Made by a program: the position numbers and the translations under genes. A stretch of 64,000 nt of DNA from CAVRQM01 sp963822705 (GTDB taxonomy: Bacteria > Pseudomonadota > Alphaproteobacteria > Acetobacterales > Acetobacteraceae), in NCBI GenBank assembly GCA_963822705.1, contig CAWGIX010000010.1, positions 482,829 to 546,828 on the forward strand, in the 5' to 3' direction. Under the pieces are notes generated by a model. The model was not told the DNA's origin. It did no database searches and was given only the letters and a program-made list of their open reading frames with translations. Shown here piece after piece: positions 26,303 through 38,415 of this stretch; the first letter of the stretch is position 1, and each line of letters opens with the position of its first letter.

Positions 26303-27197
26303 ACGGCGCCGAGGGCCGCCTGCTCGTTCTCGGGGCAGGCACGATGGGAGCGCAGATCGCGATGCAGGCTGCGCTGCACGGCGTCGAGGTGTCGCTCGTC
26401 GACGTCGACGACGCTCAGCTGCAGCGAGCGGTGACGCGAACCGTCACTGGCTGGAGCGGCGCGTGAGCCGCGGCAAGCTCGATGCGGAGAACGCCGAAGC
26501 CGCCGCGGACCGCGTGCGCGCCTCCACCGACCTCGAGGGCGAGGCGGCCGCAGTCGGCGTGGGCCATCGAGGCCGTCATCGAGGACGAGGGCGTGAAGCG
26601 CGAGGTGTTCCGCCGCCTCGACGCCTGCCTGCCGCCCGACGCCGGCATCGCCACCAACTCGAGCAACATCGTCGTGTCCCGGCTGGCCGACGCGACGCCG
26701 CGCCCGCAGCTGTGCTGCAACATGCACTTCTTCCATCCCGTGCTGGTGATGGACCTCTGCGAGGTGGTGCGCGGCCCGCAGACGGCGGAGGACACGGTGC
26801 AGCGCGCGCTGGCCTGGAGCCGGCGCATGGGGCGCACGCCGATCCTGGTCGAGCGGGAGATCGACGGCTTCATCGTCAACCGCGTGCTCGGCGCCGCCTC
26901 GCGCGAGGCGTTCACGCTGCTCGCGGAGGGTGTGGCCAGCGTGGCGGACATCGACACGGCGACGCGCGCCGGGCTCAACTGGCCGATGGGACCGTTCCAG
27001 CTGGCCGACTTCTCGGGGCTCGACGTCGTGCTCGGCGTGCGCCGCGACAGGCTGCAGCGCGAAGGCCAGCAGGCGACGACGCCACCGTGCGCATCCTGCA
27101 GAGCCTGGTCGACGCCGGCCGGCTCGGGCGCAAGTCGGGCCAGGGTTTCTACGACTACTCGCAGGACCCTCCGCGTCCGCTGCCGCTGCCGCGCTGA
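26299..27197 (+). CDS. 3-hydroxyacyl-CoA dehydrogenase (3-hydroxybutyryl-CoA type, frameshifted)
   Basis: NAD-dependent oxidation of 3-hydroxyacyl-CoA. The Rossmann motif is LGAGTMGAQIA followed by VSLVDVDD. The catalytic region is IATNSSNIVVSRLAD with NMHFFHPVLVMDLCEVV (His), then REIDGFIVNRVLGAASREAF, and the C-terminal domain LNWPMGPFQLADFSGLD and GRKSGQGFYDYS. About 298 codons in total, normal for the single-domain enzyme. Three shifts are needed (near 26455, 26562 and 27083). No ATG, GTG or TTG fits the N-terminus; the frame opens at a CTG overlapping the previous stop, so a GTGA overlap misread as CTGA is likely. Confidence 0.88.
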
Positions 27198-27226
27198 GCG
27201 GCGTCACCGCGGCGAGCGCCCGTACC

Positions 27227-27232
27227 TATACT
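27227..27232 (+). promoter_or_regulatory. Putative -10 element for methylmalonyl-CoA epimerase
   Basis: TATACT followed by CGGGCACG (8 bases) and ATG 27241. No ribosome binding site lies in between, consistent with a leaderless or near-leaderless start. Confidence 0.5.
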
Positions 27233-27240
27233 CGGGCACG

Positions 27241-27680
27241 ATGAGCAGCGCGTTCGAGAAGATCGACCACGTCGGCATCGCGGTCGCCGACCTCGACGCC
27301 GCGGTCGCGACCTACGCGCGTCTGACGGGCGCCCAACCGGCGCACCGCCAGGCGGTGGAGAGTGACGGCATCGAAGCCGTGATGTTCGAGGTGGGCGAGT
27401 CGCGCATCGAGCTGCTCGGCAGCACGCGCGCGGACTCCAAGATCGCCAGGTTCCTGTCGCGGCGGGGCGGCGGCCTGCACCACGTCGCGTACGGGGTTGC
27501 GGACGTGCAGCAGACCCTCGACCATTTCGCGGGCCTGGGCCTGCGGCTGCTGGACACGTGTCCGCGTCGCGGCGCGGCGGGACGCCTGGTGGCGTTCCTG
27601 CACCCGTCGGCCGCCGGCGGCGTGCTGACCGAGCTGTGCCAGCCGCCCGACCCGCCAGCAAGTGAGCCGGTCCCGGGCGC

Positions 27681-27684
<4 letters not shown>
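27241..27684 (+). CDS. mce: Methylmalonyl-CoA epimerase
   Basis: 147-residue vicinal-oxygen-chelate protein converting (2S)- to (2R)-methylmalonyl-CoA. Metal ligands expected in the family are visible: His in KIDHVGIAVAD, His in GGGLHHVAYGVAD, and Glu in GVLTELCQP. The body has ESRIELLGSTRADSKIARFL. Length and motif spacing are normal and the frame intact. It precedes methylmalonyl-CoA mutase with a GTGA overlap, so the two steps of the pathway are co-translated. Confidence 0.95.
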
Positions 27685-29251
<1,567 letters not shown>

Positions 29252-29258
29252 CGGCTGT

Positions 29259-29264
29259 TAGGGT
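29259..29264 (+). promoter_or_regulatory. Putative -10 element for the second carboxyltransferase gene
   Basis: TAGGGT, then TTCGCAC (7 bases) and GTG 29272. It lies just after the mutase stop codon, so the gene may be transcribed both from this site and by read-through. Confidence 0.45.
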
Positions 29265-29271
29265 TTCGCAC

Positions 29272-30864
29272 GTGGCCAGGGCGAATCGCAAGGACGAGGA
29301 GACGTCGCCGAGCAGCGCCACGGAACGCAAGATCAACATCCTGCGCAAGCGGCGCTACGATGCCATCCATCGCGGCGGCGCGGCGGGGCGCGCGCAGCAC
29401 CCGAAGGGCAAGCTGACCGCGCGCGAGCGCATCGGCCGGCTGCTCGACCCGGGGACCGTTCACCGAGATCGACATGTTCGCCGTGCACCGCACCACCAGC
29501 TTCGGCATGGAGGAGCGCCGCATCGCGGGCGACGGCGTGGTCACCGGGTGGGGCACCGATCGACGGCCGCCAGGTGTTCGTGTTCAGCCACGACGCCTCG
29601 GTTTTCGGCGGCTCGCTGGGCGAGGTCTTCGCCGAGAAGGTCACCAAGATCATGGACCTGGCGCAGCGTACGGGCTGCCCCTGCATCGGCATCAACGACT
29701 CGGGAGGCGCGCGCATCCAGGAAGGCGTCGTCTCGCTCGCCGGCTATGCCGAGATCTTCTATCGCAACGTCGAGTCCAGCGGGGTGATCCCGCAGCTCTC
29801 GCTCGTCGTGGGCCCGTGCACCGGAGGGGCCGTGTACTCGCCGGCCATGACCGACTTCATCTTCATGGTGCGCGACATCGGCTACATGTTCATCACCGGC
29901 CCTGACGTGATCAAGGTGACCACGGGTGAGCAGGTGACGTTCGAGGACCTGGGCGGCTCGGACGTGCACAACCAGCGAAGCGGTGTGGCCCACTTCATCG
30001 CCGACACCGAGGACGAGGCCTTCGCGCAGATGCGCGAGCTGCTCTCCTACCTGCCGCCGAACAACCGCGAGCGCCCGCCGTTCCGGCCGACGCTCGACGA
30101 CCCGCAGCGCGGCGACAGCGAGCTGCAGACGATCGTGCCGGACAACCCCAATCAGCCCTATGACATGCGTGCGGTCGTGACGCGCGTGCTCGACGAGGCG
30201 AGGTTTCTCGAGGTCATGCCGTTCCACGCCCAGAACATCATCTGCGGCTTCGGCCGCCTCGGCGGCCACTCCGTCGGCGTGGTCGGCAACCAGCCGCGCG
30301 TCCTGGCCGGCGCCCTGGACATCGACGCCTCCATCAAGGCCGCGCGGTTCGTGCGCTTCTGCGACTCGTTCAACGTCCCGCTGGTGACGTTCGTCGACGT
30401 GCCCGGGTTTCTGCCCGGCACGGACCAGGAGTACCGGCGGCATCATCCGGCACGGCGCCAAGCTGCTCTACGCGTACTGCGAGGCGACCGTGCCCAAGCT
30501 CACGGTGATCACGCGCAAGGCATACGGCGGCGCGTACGACGTCATGTGCTCCAAGCACATCCGGGCCGACTACAACGTCGCCTGGCCCACAGCCGAGATC
30601 GCCGTCATGGGACCGCAGGGCGCGGTCAGCGTCATCTTCAAGCGCGAGATCAGCCAGGCGGAGGACGCCAAGCAGCGCACGCAGGAGCTCATCGACGACT
30701 ACCGCGAGCAGTTCGCCAATCCGTACTACGCGGCGGAACGCGGCTACGTGGACGACGTCATCGAGCCGCGCCACACGCGCGCCGCGCTGATCAACGCGCT
30801 GCAGATGGCGCAGGGCAAAACGGTGCGCCGGCCGCGGCGCAAGCACGGCAACATCCCGCTGTAG
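29272..30864 (+). CDS. Propionyl-CoA carboxylase-type carboxyltransferase subunit (frameshifted)
   Basis: Second PccB-family protein, ~530 residues. N-terminal GKLTARERIGRLLDPG, VFSHDASVFGGSLGEVFAEK, NDSGGARIQEGVVSLAGYAE, GPCTGGAVYSPAMTDFIFMV; C-terminal TFVDVPGFLPGTDQE, GGIIRHGAKLLYAYCEATVP, RKAYGGAYDVMCSKHIRADY, GPQGAVSVIFKREI, and the end RKHGNIPL. This is closer to classical propionyl-CoA carboxylase beta than the copy at 11463-13037. Three shifts (near 29457, 29556 and 30434) are each cured by deleting one base. The start GTG 29272 is 7 bases after TAGGGT. Placed next to epimerase and mutase, it very likely makes methylmalonyl-CoA from propionyl-CoA. Confidence 0.93.
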
Positions 30865-30874
30865 CGAGCGCCCG

Positions 30875-32021
30875 TCAGGAGCGGCGCAGCCGCGGGACGA
30901 GCCGGCGCAATGCGCCGCCGTCGCGGCGGTCGCGGCGGCGGCCTGGTACGACCTCCGGCGAGCCTCGATCGGCTCCCGTCCCTGCGAGCGGTACACGGCG
31001 GGCACCAGCACGCGAAGGATCACGCACCTGCAGCGCGGCGGCGATCGGCACCGCGAGCAGCGCGCCGATCAACCCCTGCAGCGCACCGCCGACGAGCAGT
31101 GCCAGCACCACGGCCAAGCGCGGGGAGCGCCACGACGCGGTTCATCACCAGCGGCACGACGGTGTTGGCGTCGATCGAGCTGGATCACGAGCAGCACAGC
31201 GAGCACGAGCACGGGGTACGCCGGGCCGACGGTGAACGCGATGAGCACGGCCGGGATGACCCCCACGAACGGCCCGACGAGCGGCACTGCCGCGGTGAGG
31301 CCGGCGAAGATGCCGAGCAGGATGGGACCGGGGAGCCGCAGGAGCGCGCAGGCGACGCCGGTCGGCCACGCCCACCGCGAGGCTGTTGATGGCGACGGCG
31401 CGGACGTAGCCGCCGGTGCGGAAGCCGATCTCGCGGATGACATCGGTGGCGAGCGCCTGGTTGCGCACCGGGACGAGGTCGACGACGAAGCGCTTGAGCC
31501 GGTCACTGCTCACCAGCCAGAGGAAACCGAGCACCAGCATGAGGAAGAAGTTGACGACCACGCCGAAGATCGTGCCGCCGATGGCGAACAGCACCTTCTG
31601 CGTCGCGCCGAGAACGCCGCCCACCTGCTGGCTGACGTTGACGTTGAAGTGGAACTGATGCTGCAGGCTGTTGAAGAAGTTGAGGAAGTCGCTCTGGTAC
31701 GTGGGGAAGTTCGCTGCCAGCGTGCGGGCCTCACTGACGATCGGCTGCACCAGCAGCGCGACCATGATGCCCAGGAACAGGATGAGCCCGACGTAGACGA
31801 GGATGATCGCCAGCGGCAGCGGCACCCGCCTGCGCTGCAGCCGGTGCACCAGCGGCCGGATGCCCTCCGCGAACACGATCGCGACCAGCACGACGAGGAC
31901 GATGCTGAGGATGCGTGCTCAGCAGTCCGACGAGCGCGACGACGGCGAGCACGATCAGCGCGGCGGCGACGAGCGTTCGCACGGACACCACGGGGCGTTC
32001 TCGTTGCGACGGCGGCTGCAT
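30875..32021 (-). CDS. AI-2E family transporter/permease (frameshifted)
   Basis: Polytopic membrane protein of the AI-2 exporter-like family, ~380 residues. N-terminal helices (TLVAAALIVLAVVALVGLL, ILSIVLVVLVAIVFAEGI) lead to GIRPLVHRLQRRRVPLPLAI. A central amphipathic region follows (PTYQSDFLNFFNSLQHQFHF), then FGVVVNFFLMLVLGFLWLVS, FRTGGYVRAVAINSLAVG and the family-typical ILLGIFAGLTAAVPLVGPFV. Frame shifts occur near 31920, 31375, 31170, 31030 and probably at the C-terminus, which I end at 30875. The start ATG at 32021 gives MQPPSQRERPVVSVRT. It runs opposite to the flanking acyl-CoA genes; the substrate is unknown. Confidence 0.83.
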
Positions 32022-32121
32022 TGCGGTTGCACCGTCACATTCGACGCGCGCTCGACCATGTGCGGGCAGCGTACCAGCAGATCGCGCGCGGAACCGCGAC
32101 GTCATCAGCCTCCCGACTGAA

Positions 32122-32127
32122 TAGACT
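32122..32127 (+). promoter_or_regulatory. Possible -10 element for sucC
   Basis: TAGACT with 10 bases to the sucC ATG at 32138. The spacing is slightly longer than in the other candidates; a transcript starting here would have a leader of only about three bases and no ribosome binding site. Confidence 0.4.
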
Positions 32128-32137
32128 TGGGCGGCGC

Positions 32138-33329
32138 ATGAAGCTGCTGGAGTACCAGGCGAAGGAGCGTTTCGCGGCCGCCGGCATCGCCGTTCCTGCG
32201 GGCAGGCTGGCTCGGACGCCGAGCGAGGCCGCGGCAGCGGCCGCGCAGCTGGGACGCATCGCGGTGAAGGCGCAGGTGCCGATCGGTGGTCGCGGCAAGG
32301 CCGGCGGCATCGCGGTGGTGGACTCGCCCGAGGAAGCCCGGCAGCAGGCGGAGCGCATCCTCGGCATGAGCATCCGCGGGTACCCGGTGCGCAGCGTGTG
32401 GTGCGAAGCAGGGCTGACCATCAACGCGGAGCTGTACCTGGGCATCACGCTCGACCGCGACCGCCGCCGGTTCGTCGTCATCTTCTCCGCTGCCGGTGGC
32501 ATGGAGATCGAGCAGGTGGCGGCGGAGGCGCCGGAGAAGATCGCCAAGCTCTGGCCCGATCCCTTCGCGGGGCCGCAGGCATTCGAGGTGCGCGAGATGG
32601 CGTTCGCCGCGCTCAGGCACGCTCCGGCGCTGCAGCAGCGATGCCGGCTCGCTGGCGCAAGCGCTCGTCGGCGCTGACGCAGCGGCTGTACGCACTGGCG
32701 ACGTCACTCGACGCGCTGACGTGCGAGATCAACCCGCTCGTGCTCACGCGAGGGTGGTGAGCTCGTCGCCGCGGATGGCAAGCTCGAGATCGACGACAAC
32801 GCGGAGTTCCGCCACCGCGACGTCGCAGCACGAGCTGGCCGCCGGCGAGCCGGCGGCGCCGACGGTGCCGGCGACGACCCCTTCGAGGCGGAGGCGCGCC
32901 GGCGCGGGCTCACGTACGTGCACCTCGACGGCACGGTCGGCGTCATCGGCAACGGCGCCGGCCTCACCATGAACACGCTCGACCTGGTGAAGCAGCAGGG
33001 CGGCGATCCCGCCGACTTCCTCGACATCGGCGGCGGCGCCAGCGCCGAACGCGTGCGCAATGCGCTGGAGATGGTGCTGCTCGATCCCAAGGTGCGCGGC
33101 GTGTTCATCAACGTCTTCGGCGGCATCACGCGCGGTGACGAGGTCGCGCGAGGCGTGATCGCCGCGCGCGACGAGCTGCACGTGACCAAGCCGCTGGTGG
33201 TGCGCATGACCGGGACGATGGAGGAGGAGGGACGTCGCCTCCTGCAGGACGCCGGCATCGCTCCCGCGACGAGCGCGACGGAGGCGGCGCAGAAGATCGT
33301 GGCGCTCACCAGGGACGCGTCCGCAGTGA
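32138..33329 (+). CDS. sucC: Succinyl-CoA synthetase (ADP-forming) beta subunit (frameshifted)
   Basis: ATP-grasp subunit of succinyl-CoA synthetase, which converts succinyl-CoA to succinate with formation of ATP or GTP. N-terminal MKLLEYQAKERFAAAGIAVP, AVKAQVPIGGRGKAGGIAVV, then VREMAFAALRHAP. After shifts near 32640 and 32672 it reads LYALATSLDALTCEINPLVL; after shifts near 32755 and 32830 it reads VIGNGAGLTMNTLDLV, DFLDIGGGASAERVRNALEM, FINVFGGITRGDEVARGV and VVRMTGTMEEEGRRLLQ. As written there is no stop between sucC and sucD: the expected TGA (33327-33329) is one base out of frame. It supplies the step after methylmalonyl-CoA mutase. Confidence 0.93.
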
Positions 33330-34245
33330 GCGTGCTCGTCGACCGCCACAGCCGCGTCCTCATCCAGGGGATGACCGGCCGCGAGGGGCGCTTCCACACC
33401 GAGCAGATGCGCGCCTTCGGCACCAACATCGTCGCCGGCGTCTCGCCGGGCAAGGGCGGCACGCGACGCGACGGCGTGCCCGTGTTCGACACCGTCGCCG
33501 ATGCAGCCGCCGCGACGGGCGCGAACGTGGCCGGCGTCTTCGTGCCGCCGGCGTTCGCGGCCGACGCCATCATGGAGGCGGCGAGCACGGTGTGCCGCTC
33601 ACCGTGTGCATCACCGAGGGGATCCCGGTGCACGACATGGTGCGCGCCCGGGCGCTGCTCGCAGCGGCGGCACGAACATGCTGCTCGGCCCCAACTGCCC
33701 GGGCATCGTGACGCCGGCGCAGTGCAAGGTCGGCATCATCCCCAACCACATCAACACGCCCGGCCCGGTGGGCATCGTGGGCCGCAGCGGCACGCTCACC
33801 TACGAGGTGATCCAGGGGTTGACGCAGGCGGGGCTGGGCCAGACGACGTCCGTCGGCATCGGCGGCGACCCGGTGCTCGGGCTTGACTTCACCGATGTGC
33901 TGCGCCTGTTCGCCGGCGACGACGACACGCGCGCCGTGGTCATCATCGGCGAGATCGGCGGTTCCGACGAGGAGCGCGCCGCAGCATGGATTCGCGAGTG
34001 CCGGTTTCGACAAGCCGGTGGTCGCATTCATCTCCGGCCGCACCGCGCCACCCGGCAAGCGCATGGGTCACGCCGGCGCCATCATCAGCGGCACCACCGG
34101 CACGGCGCAGAGCAAGATCGCGGCGCTGCAGGAGGCCGGCGCGGCGATCGCCGACACGATCGAGGACGTGGTGCGGCTGGCGGGTCAGGCGATGCGCAGC
34201 GCCATGAGCACACCGTCGCGCAGCGGGGCGATGGCCGAGACATAG
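33326..34245 (+). CDS. sucD: Succinyl-CoA synthetase (ADP-forming) alpha subunit (frameshifted)
   Basis: CoA-binding alpha subunit with the phosphohistidine. The start GTG 33326 lies within a GTGA overlap with sucC. Motifs: LVDRHSRVLIQGMTGREGRF (CoA-binding), GVSPGKGGTRRDGVPVFD, LLGPNCPGIVTPAQCKVGII, VGIVGRSGTLTYEVIQGLTQ, SVGIGGDPVLGLDFTDVLRL, and GHAGAIISGTTGTAQSKIAA with the active His. Shifts occur near 33597, 33665 and 34008. The reading frame ends at 34245, 60 bases into the converging O-methyltransferase gene; the normal end would be close to IEDVVRLAG (~34190), so the stop may be altered by another indel. Confidence 0.93.
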
Positions 34246-34827
34246 CGCCGGTCTGCGCCCACCAACCGATTGTGCTCGCGGATGGCCGCGGTGGCCTCGG
34301 ACGCATCCTCCGGGTCGGCGACGCGCCCGCTCCAGAGCACGTTGTCGCACAGGTAGAGGCCGCCCACCCGGATCCGCTCAGCAGCAGCGCGCCAGCAGGC
34401 GGGATAGCCTGGCTTGTCGACGTCGCAGTACACCACGTCGAAGTCGCCCTCCTCAGCGGCCATGCCGTCGAGCGCGTCACCGACGTGGTAGCGCACGCGC
34501 TCCCACAAGCCGGCGCGCCGCAGATAGCCCTCGGCGTCACGCGCGTTCGCCGGGTCCATGTCCGTGCAGACGACGGCGCCACCATCACCCACGGCGCGCG
34601 CGAACCACAGCGCTGAGTACCCGTACCCTGAGCCGAGCTCCATCACGCGGTGCGCCCCGACGGAGCGCGCCATCACCTCGAGCAGGCGGCCCACAGCCCG
34701 TCCCACGATGGGGAATTTGTGTTTGCGGGCGCGCTCCTCCATCTCGTCGAGGACCGGGTCTTGGTGCTGCGCCTCGGCGAGTTGGGTGAGGTACGCCTCG
34801 AGCTCGCGGGGCCACCAGATCCGCCAT
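34185..34827 (-). CDS. O-methyltransferase (class I SAM, family 3)
   Basis: About 213 residues. The SAM-binding motif is VMELGSGYGYSALWFARAV, followed by VVCTDMDPANARDAEGYLR (acidic ribose-binding residue), DFDVVYCDVDKPGYPACWRA (metal- and substrate-binding Asp pair of catechol-OMT-like enzymes), and GLYLCDNVLWSGRVADPED. The last is the N-V-L-W-S-G motif of family 3 O-methyltransferases acting on caffeoyl-CoA or catechols. I favour the ATG at 34827 (MADLVAP), with one shift near 34806 into ELEAYLTQLAEAQ. Its end overlaps the 3' end of sucD on the other strand. Substrate unknown. Confidence 0.86.
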
Positions 34828-34857
34828 GACGCCATCATGACGCACCGCACGGCGCGG

Positions 34858-34863
34858 TACGGT
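34858..34863 (+). promoter_or_regulatory. Possible -10 element for acyl-CoA dehydrogenase 1
   Basis: TACGGT with 9 bases to ATG 34873 and no ribosome binding site between. Weaker than the 6-8-base cases. Confidence 0.35.
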
Positions 34864-34872
34864 TAGGCCGCG

Positions 34873-36054
34873 ATGGTCGGACTTCGAGCTCAGCGACGAG
34901 CAGCGTCACATCCGCGCCGCGGTGCGCGAGTTCGCGCAGGCGGAGATCGCACCGCAGGCCGCGCACTACGACGAGACGGGCGAGTTCCCGTACGAGTGGG
35001 TGCGAGGCATGGCGCAGCTCGGGCTCTTCGCGCCTGCCCTTCCCCGAGTCGGTCGGCGGCGCGGGCGGCGACTTCCTCTCGTACGCCCTGGCGATGGAGG
35101 AGATCTCGCGAGCCGACGCCAGCGCCGGCAATCACGCTGGAGGCCGCGGTGTCGCTGGGCATCGCGCCGCTGGTCCTGTTCGGCAGCGCGGAGCAGCGGG
35201 AGCGGTGGCTGCCACCGCTGCTGCGCGGCGAGCGGCTCTGGTCATTCGGCCTCACCGAGCCCGAGGCTGGGTCCGACGCCGGCGCCACGCGCACCACCGC
35301 TCGGTCGCGACGGCGACGAATGGGTGATCAACGGCCGCAAGGCGTTCATCACCAACGCCGGCACCGACATCAGCGCCGGCGTGACCATCACCGCGGTGAC
35401 CGGCTCTCGCAACGGGAGCCGCGAGATCACCGCCATCGCCGTGGAGCGGGGCACGCCCGGCTACACGCAGGCGCCCAAGTACCGCAAGCTCGGCTGGCAT
35501 GCGTCGGACACGCGCGAGCTCGTGTTCGACGACGTGCACGTGCCCGCTGACCAACGTGGTCGGCGCGCGAGGGCGAAGGTTATCGCCAGTTTCTGCAGAT
35601 ACTCGAGAGTCCGGCCGCATTGCCATCGCCGCGCTGGCGGTCGGCGTGGCCCAGGCCTGCCTGGACGCCGCGCTCGGCTATGCGGCGCAGCGGCGCGCAG
35701 TTCGGCAAGCCCATCGCGACGTTCCAGGCCATCCAGTTCAAGCTGGCCGACATGGCGACGCAGATCGAGCTGGCGCGGCTCATGACGTGGCGGGCGGCCG
35801 TCGCGCCGTCGACGCCGGACAGGAGCCCGGCGCCCTACGCGTCGATGGCCAAGCTGCATGCGTCGGAGGTGGCCACCGCGTGCGCCAGCCAGGCGGTGCA
35901 GATCCACGGCGGCTACGGCTTCATGGAGGAGTCGCCGGTGGCGCGCTACTACCGCGACGTCAAGATCAACGAGATCGGCGAGGGGACGAGCGAGGTGCAG
36001 CGCATCCTCATCGCGCGCCACGTGCTGCGTCCCTTCGAGGTGCTCGAGGATTAG
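34873..36054 (+). CDS. Acyl-CoA dehydrogenase 1 (frameshifted)
   Basis: FAD-dependent acyl-CoA dehydrogenase, ~390 residues, first step of beta-oxidation or of branched-chain acyl-CoA breakdown; electrons go to ETF. Motifs: DFELSDEQRHIRAAVREFAQ, LWSFGLTEPEAGSDAGATRT (FAD/substrate loop), NGRKAFITNAGTD, ASDTRELVFDDVHVPA, and the C-terminal QIHGGYGFMEESPVARYYRD with KINEIGEGTSEVQRILIARH. The catalytic-base position is within this last stretch (the Glu of IGEGTSE). Shifts lie near 34878, 35030, 35130, 35305, 35550-35600 and 35690. It begins a run of dehydrogenase and thiolase genes. Confidence 0.92.
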
Positions 36055-36069
36055 CGCCGGTCCCGCGGG

Positions 36070-36075
36070 TACGAT
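36070..36075 (+). promoter_or_regulatory. Putative -10 element for leaderless thiolase gene
   Basis: TACGAT, then CGAGGCG (7 bases) and GTG 36083; no ribosome binding site. Same geometry as ispH, the RDD gene and meaB. Confidence 0.5.
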
Positions 36076-36082
36076 CGAGGCG

Positions 36083-37277
36083 GTGGAACACGAGCCCGTC
36101 ATCGTCGCGGCGGCGCGCACGCCCGTTCGGCAAGCTCGGCGGCAGCGCTGGCGCTCGGTACCGGCCATCGACCTGGGCGCCCGCGTCATACGCGAGGTGC
36201 TGCAGCGCGCGCACGTGGACCCGGCCTCGGTCGACCAGGTGATCATGGGCACCGTGCTGCCCGCGGGGCAGGGACAGGTGCCGGCGCGCCAGGCGGCGCT
36301 TCGCGCGCGGGCTTCCCGCCACCGTCTCGGCATTCACCGTGAACAAGGTGTGCGCCAGCGCGCTGAAGGCGGTGAACCTCGGTGCGCTGCTGATCCGATG
36401 CGGGCGAGGCCGACGCCGTGGTCGCCGGAGGCATGGAATCGATGTCGCGCGCGCCGTACCTGCTCGAGGACCAGCGCTTCGGCAGCAGGTTCGGCGACCG
36501 CGTTGCGGTGGACAGCATGATGCGCGACGGGCTCTGCTGCCCCGTCGACGGCGTGCTCATGGGCGTGCACGGCAGCGAGGTCGCGGCCGAGCTCGGGGTG
36601 TCCGCGCGAGGAGCAGGACGCGTGGGCAGCGCGGTCGCAGCGCGGTACGCGGCGGCGCTGGCGGCCGGGCAGCTTCGCACGAGGAGATCGTCGGCGTCGC
36701 CGGTCGACGGACACACGGTCGACGCGTGACGAGCAGCCGCGTCCCGACACCACGCTGGAGAAGCTCGCCGCGCTGCGGCCCGCGTTCGGCGAGGGCAGCA
36801 GCATCACCGCGGGCAACGCGCCCGGGCATGAACGACGGCGCGACCGCGGTGCTGCTGATGAGCGAGCGAGCGCGCGCGCGCCGCCGGGCTCGCGGCCGCT
36901 GGGCACGCTGGGTCGCGCTACGGCGAGGCGGCCGCAGGAGCATCCCTACCTCGCGACGGTGCCGGCGCTGGCGATCGAGGCGGCGATGGCGAAAGACGCG
37001 CGGCGAGGTGGACACCGGCACGCTGTCGCTCGTCGAGATCAACGAGGCGTTCGCGGCGGTGGCGATCACCAGCACGCGCATGCTCGAGGTCGACCCCGAG
37101 CATCGTCAACGTCAACGGCGGCGCGATCGCGGTGGGCCATCCCATCGGCGCCAGCGGCGCGCGCATCCTCATGACCCTGCTCTACGAGCTGCGCCGCCGC
37201 GGTGGCGGCGTACGGCGCCGGCGGGCATCTGCAGCGGCATCGCCCAGGGGGAGGCGACGCTCGTCCGTGTCGACTGA
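36083..37277 (+). CDS. Acetyl-CoA acetyltransferase (thiolase, frameshifted)
   Basis: Thiolase of ~395 residues that cleaves 3-ketoacyl-CoA or condenses two acetyl-CoA. Motifs: VIVAAARTP then FGKLGGS, VIMGTVLPAGQGQVPARQAA, NKVCASALKAVNLGA (nucleophilic Cys), AVVAGGMESMSRAPYLLED, SLVEINEAFAAVAI, NVNGGAIAVGHPIGASGARI (His) and CSGIAQGEATL (second Cys). Shifts are numerous (near 36123, 36150, 36310, 36405, 36610-36720, 36825-37000, 37095 and 37205). At the first, ACGCCC-G-TTCGGC, removal of one G restores TP-FGK. The stop overlaps the next dehydrogenase start by 11 bases. Confidence 0.93.
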
Positions 37278-38402
37278 GGCGGCGCGAGCGCGCTCGCACG
37301 AGCGCATCCAGCGGTTCGTGGCGGACTTCGTGCGTCCCGGTCGCGCCGGCGATGGCGCCGGGCAGGGGACCGCAGCCCAAGGACGTCGTCGGCGCCGCGG
37401 GCGAGGCGGGGCTCGCCGGCATCCTCATGCCGCCGCGTACGGCGGCGCCGGCGGCAGCCACCGCGACTTCGCGCGAGCTCGTCGAGGCGGTTGCGCGCGC
37501 CGATGCCAGCGCCGCGGTCATCCTCGACGTGCACCTCTCGGTGGGCACCGAGCCCATCGTCGTTTTCGGCAACGAGGAGCAGAAGCGGCGCTACCTGCCC
37601 CGGCTCGCGGCGGGCGAATGGCTCGCCGGCTTCGCGCTCACCGAGCCCGGCGGCGGCAGCGACGCGGCGTCGCGCTGCAGACGCGCGCCAGAGCCGACGG
37701 CGACGGCTACGTGCTCAGCGGGACCAAGACGTTCATCACGAGCGCCGGCGCCGCCGACCTCTACGTCGTCATGGCGCGCACCGGTCGAGGGCCGCACGGG
37801 GCATCTCCGCGTTCCTCGTCGAAGCGGCGCCTCGAGGGTGTCAGCAGCGGGACAGCCGTTCCCCAAGATGGGCCTGCACGGCTCCTGGACCGGCGAGCTG
37901 CTGCTGCGACGGGGTGCGCGTGCCCGCGCAGAACCGCCTCGGCGAGGAGGGAGCGGGGTTCGAGGTGGCCATGGCGGCGCTGGACAGCGGCCGCGTCGGC
38001 ATCTCGGCGCAGGCGGTGGGCATCGCCCAGGGCGCGCTCGACGCGGCCGTCGCCGCGTCCGCGCGCGGCGCCGCGCGTCGCGGCCAGGAGCGTCGACGAG
38101 ATCGACGCTGGCGGACATGGAGGCGCGCACCGTGGGCAGCTCGCGCCTGCTGACGCGGCACGCCGCGGCGCTGGTGGACGCGGGCGCGGCGGCGACGCTC
38201 GAAGCGTCCATGGCCAAGCTGTACGCCACCGACGCGTGCGTGATGGTCGCGCGGCGCTGCCGTCGACATGTGCGCACCGGAATCGGCGCACGCGGAGCAC
38301 CCCGCCGCGGTGCGCTACCGCGACGCCAAGGCGTGCCAGATCTACGAGGGCACGAACCAGATCCAGCGCGTGGTGATCGCGCGCCAGCTCCTGGAGGATT
38401 GA
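37267..38402 (+). CDS. Acyl-CoA dehydrogenase 2 (frameshifted)
   Basis: Second FAD acyl-CoA dehydrogenase, ~378 residues. From GTG 37267: STEAARARSHERIQRFVADF, then ILDVHLSVGTEPIVVFGNEE, WLAGFALTEPGGGSDAA, YVLSGTKTFITSAGAADLYV, FPKMGLHGSWTGELLL, NRLGEEGAGFEVAMAALDSG, RVGISAQAVGIAQGALDAAV, and the end CQIYEGTNQIQRVVIARQLL. The Arg of the usual C-terminal catalytic stretch and the EGTNQIQR signature are both present. At least seven frame shifts. Co-transcribed with the thiolase; chain-length preference cannot be read from sequence. Confidence 0.91.
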
Positions 38403-38408
38403 TAGCAT
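38403..38408 (+). promoter_or_regulatory. Putative -10 element for acyl-CoA dehydrogenase 3
   Basis: TAGCAT directly after the preceding stop codon, then CGCCACC (7 bases) and GTG 38416. No ribosome binding site. It would provide an internal promoter in the operon. Confidence 0.45.
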
Positions 38409-38415
38409 CGCCACC

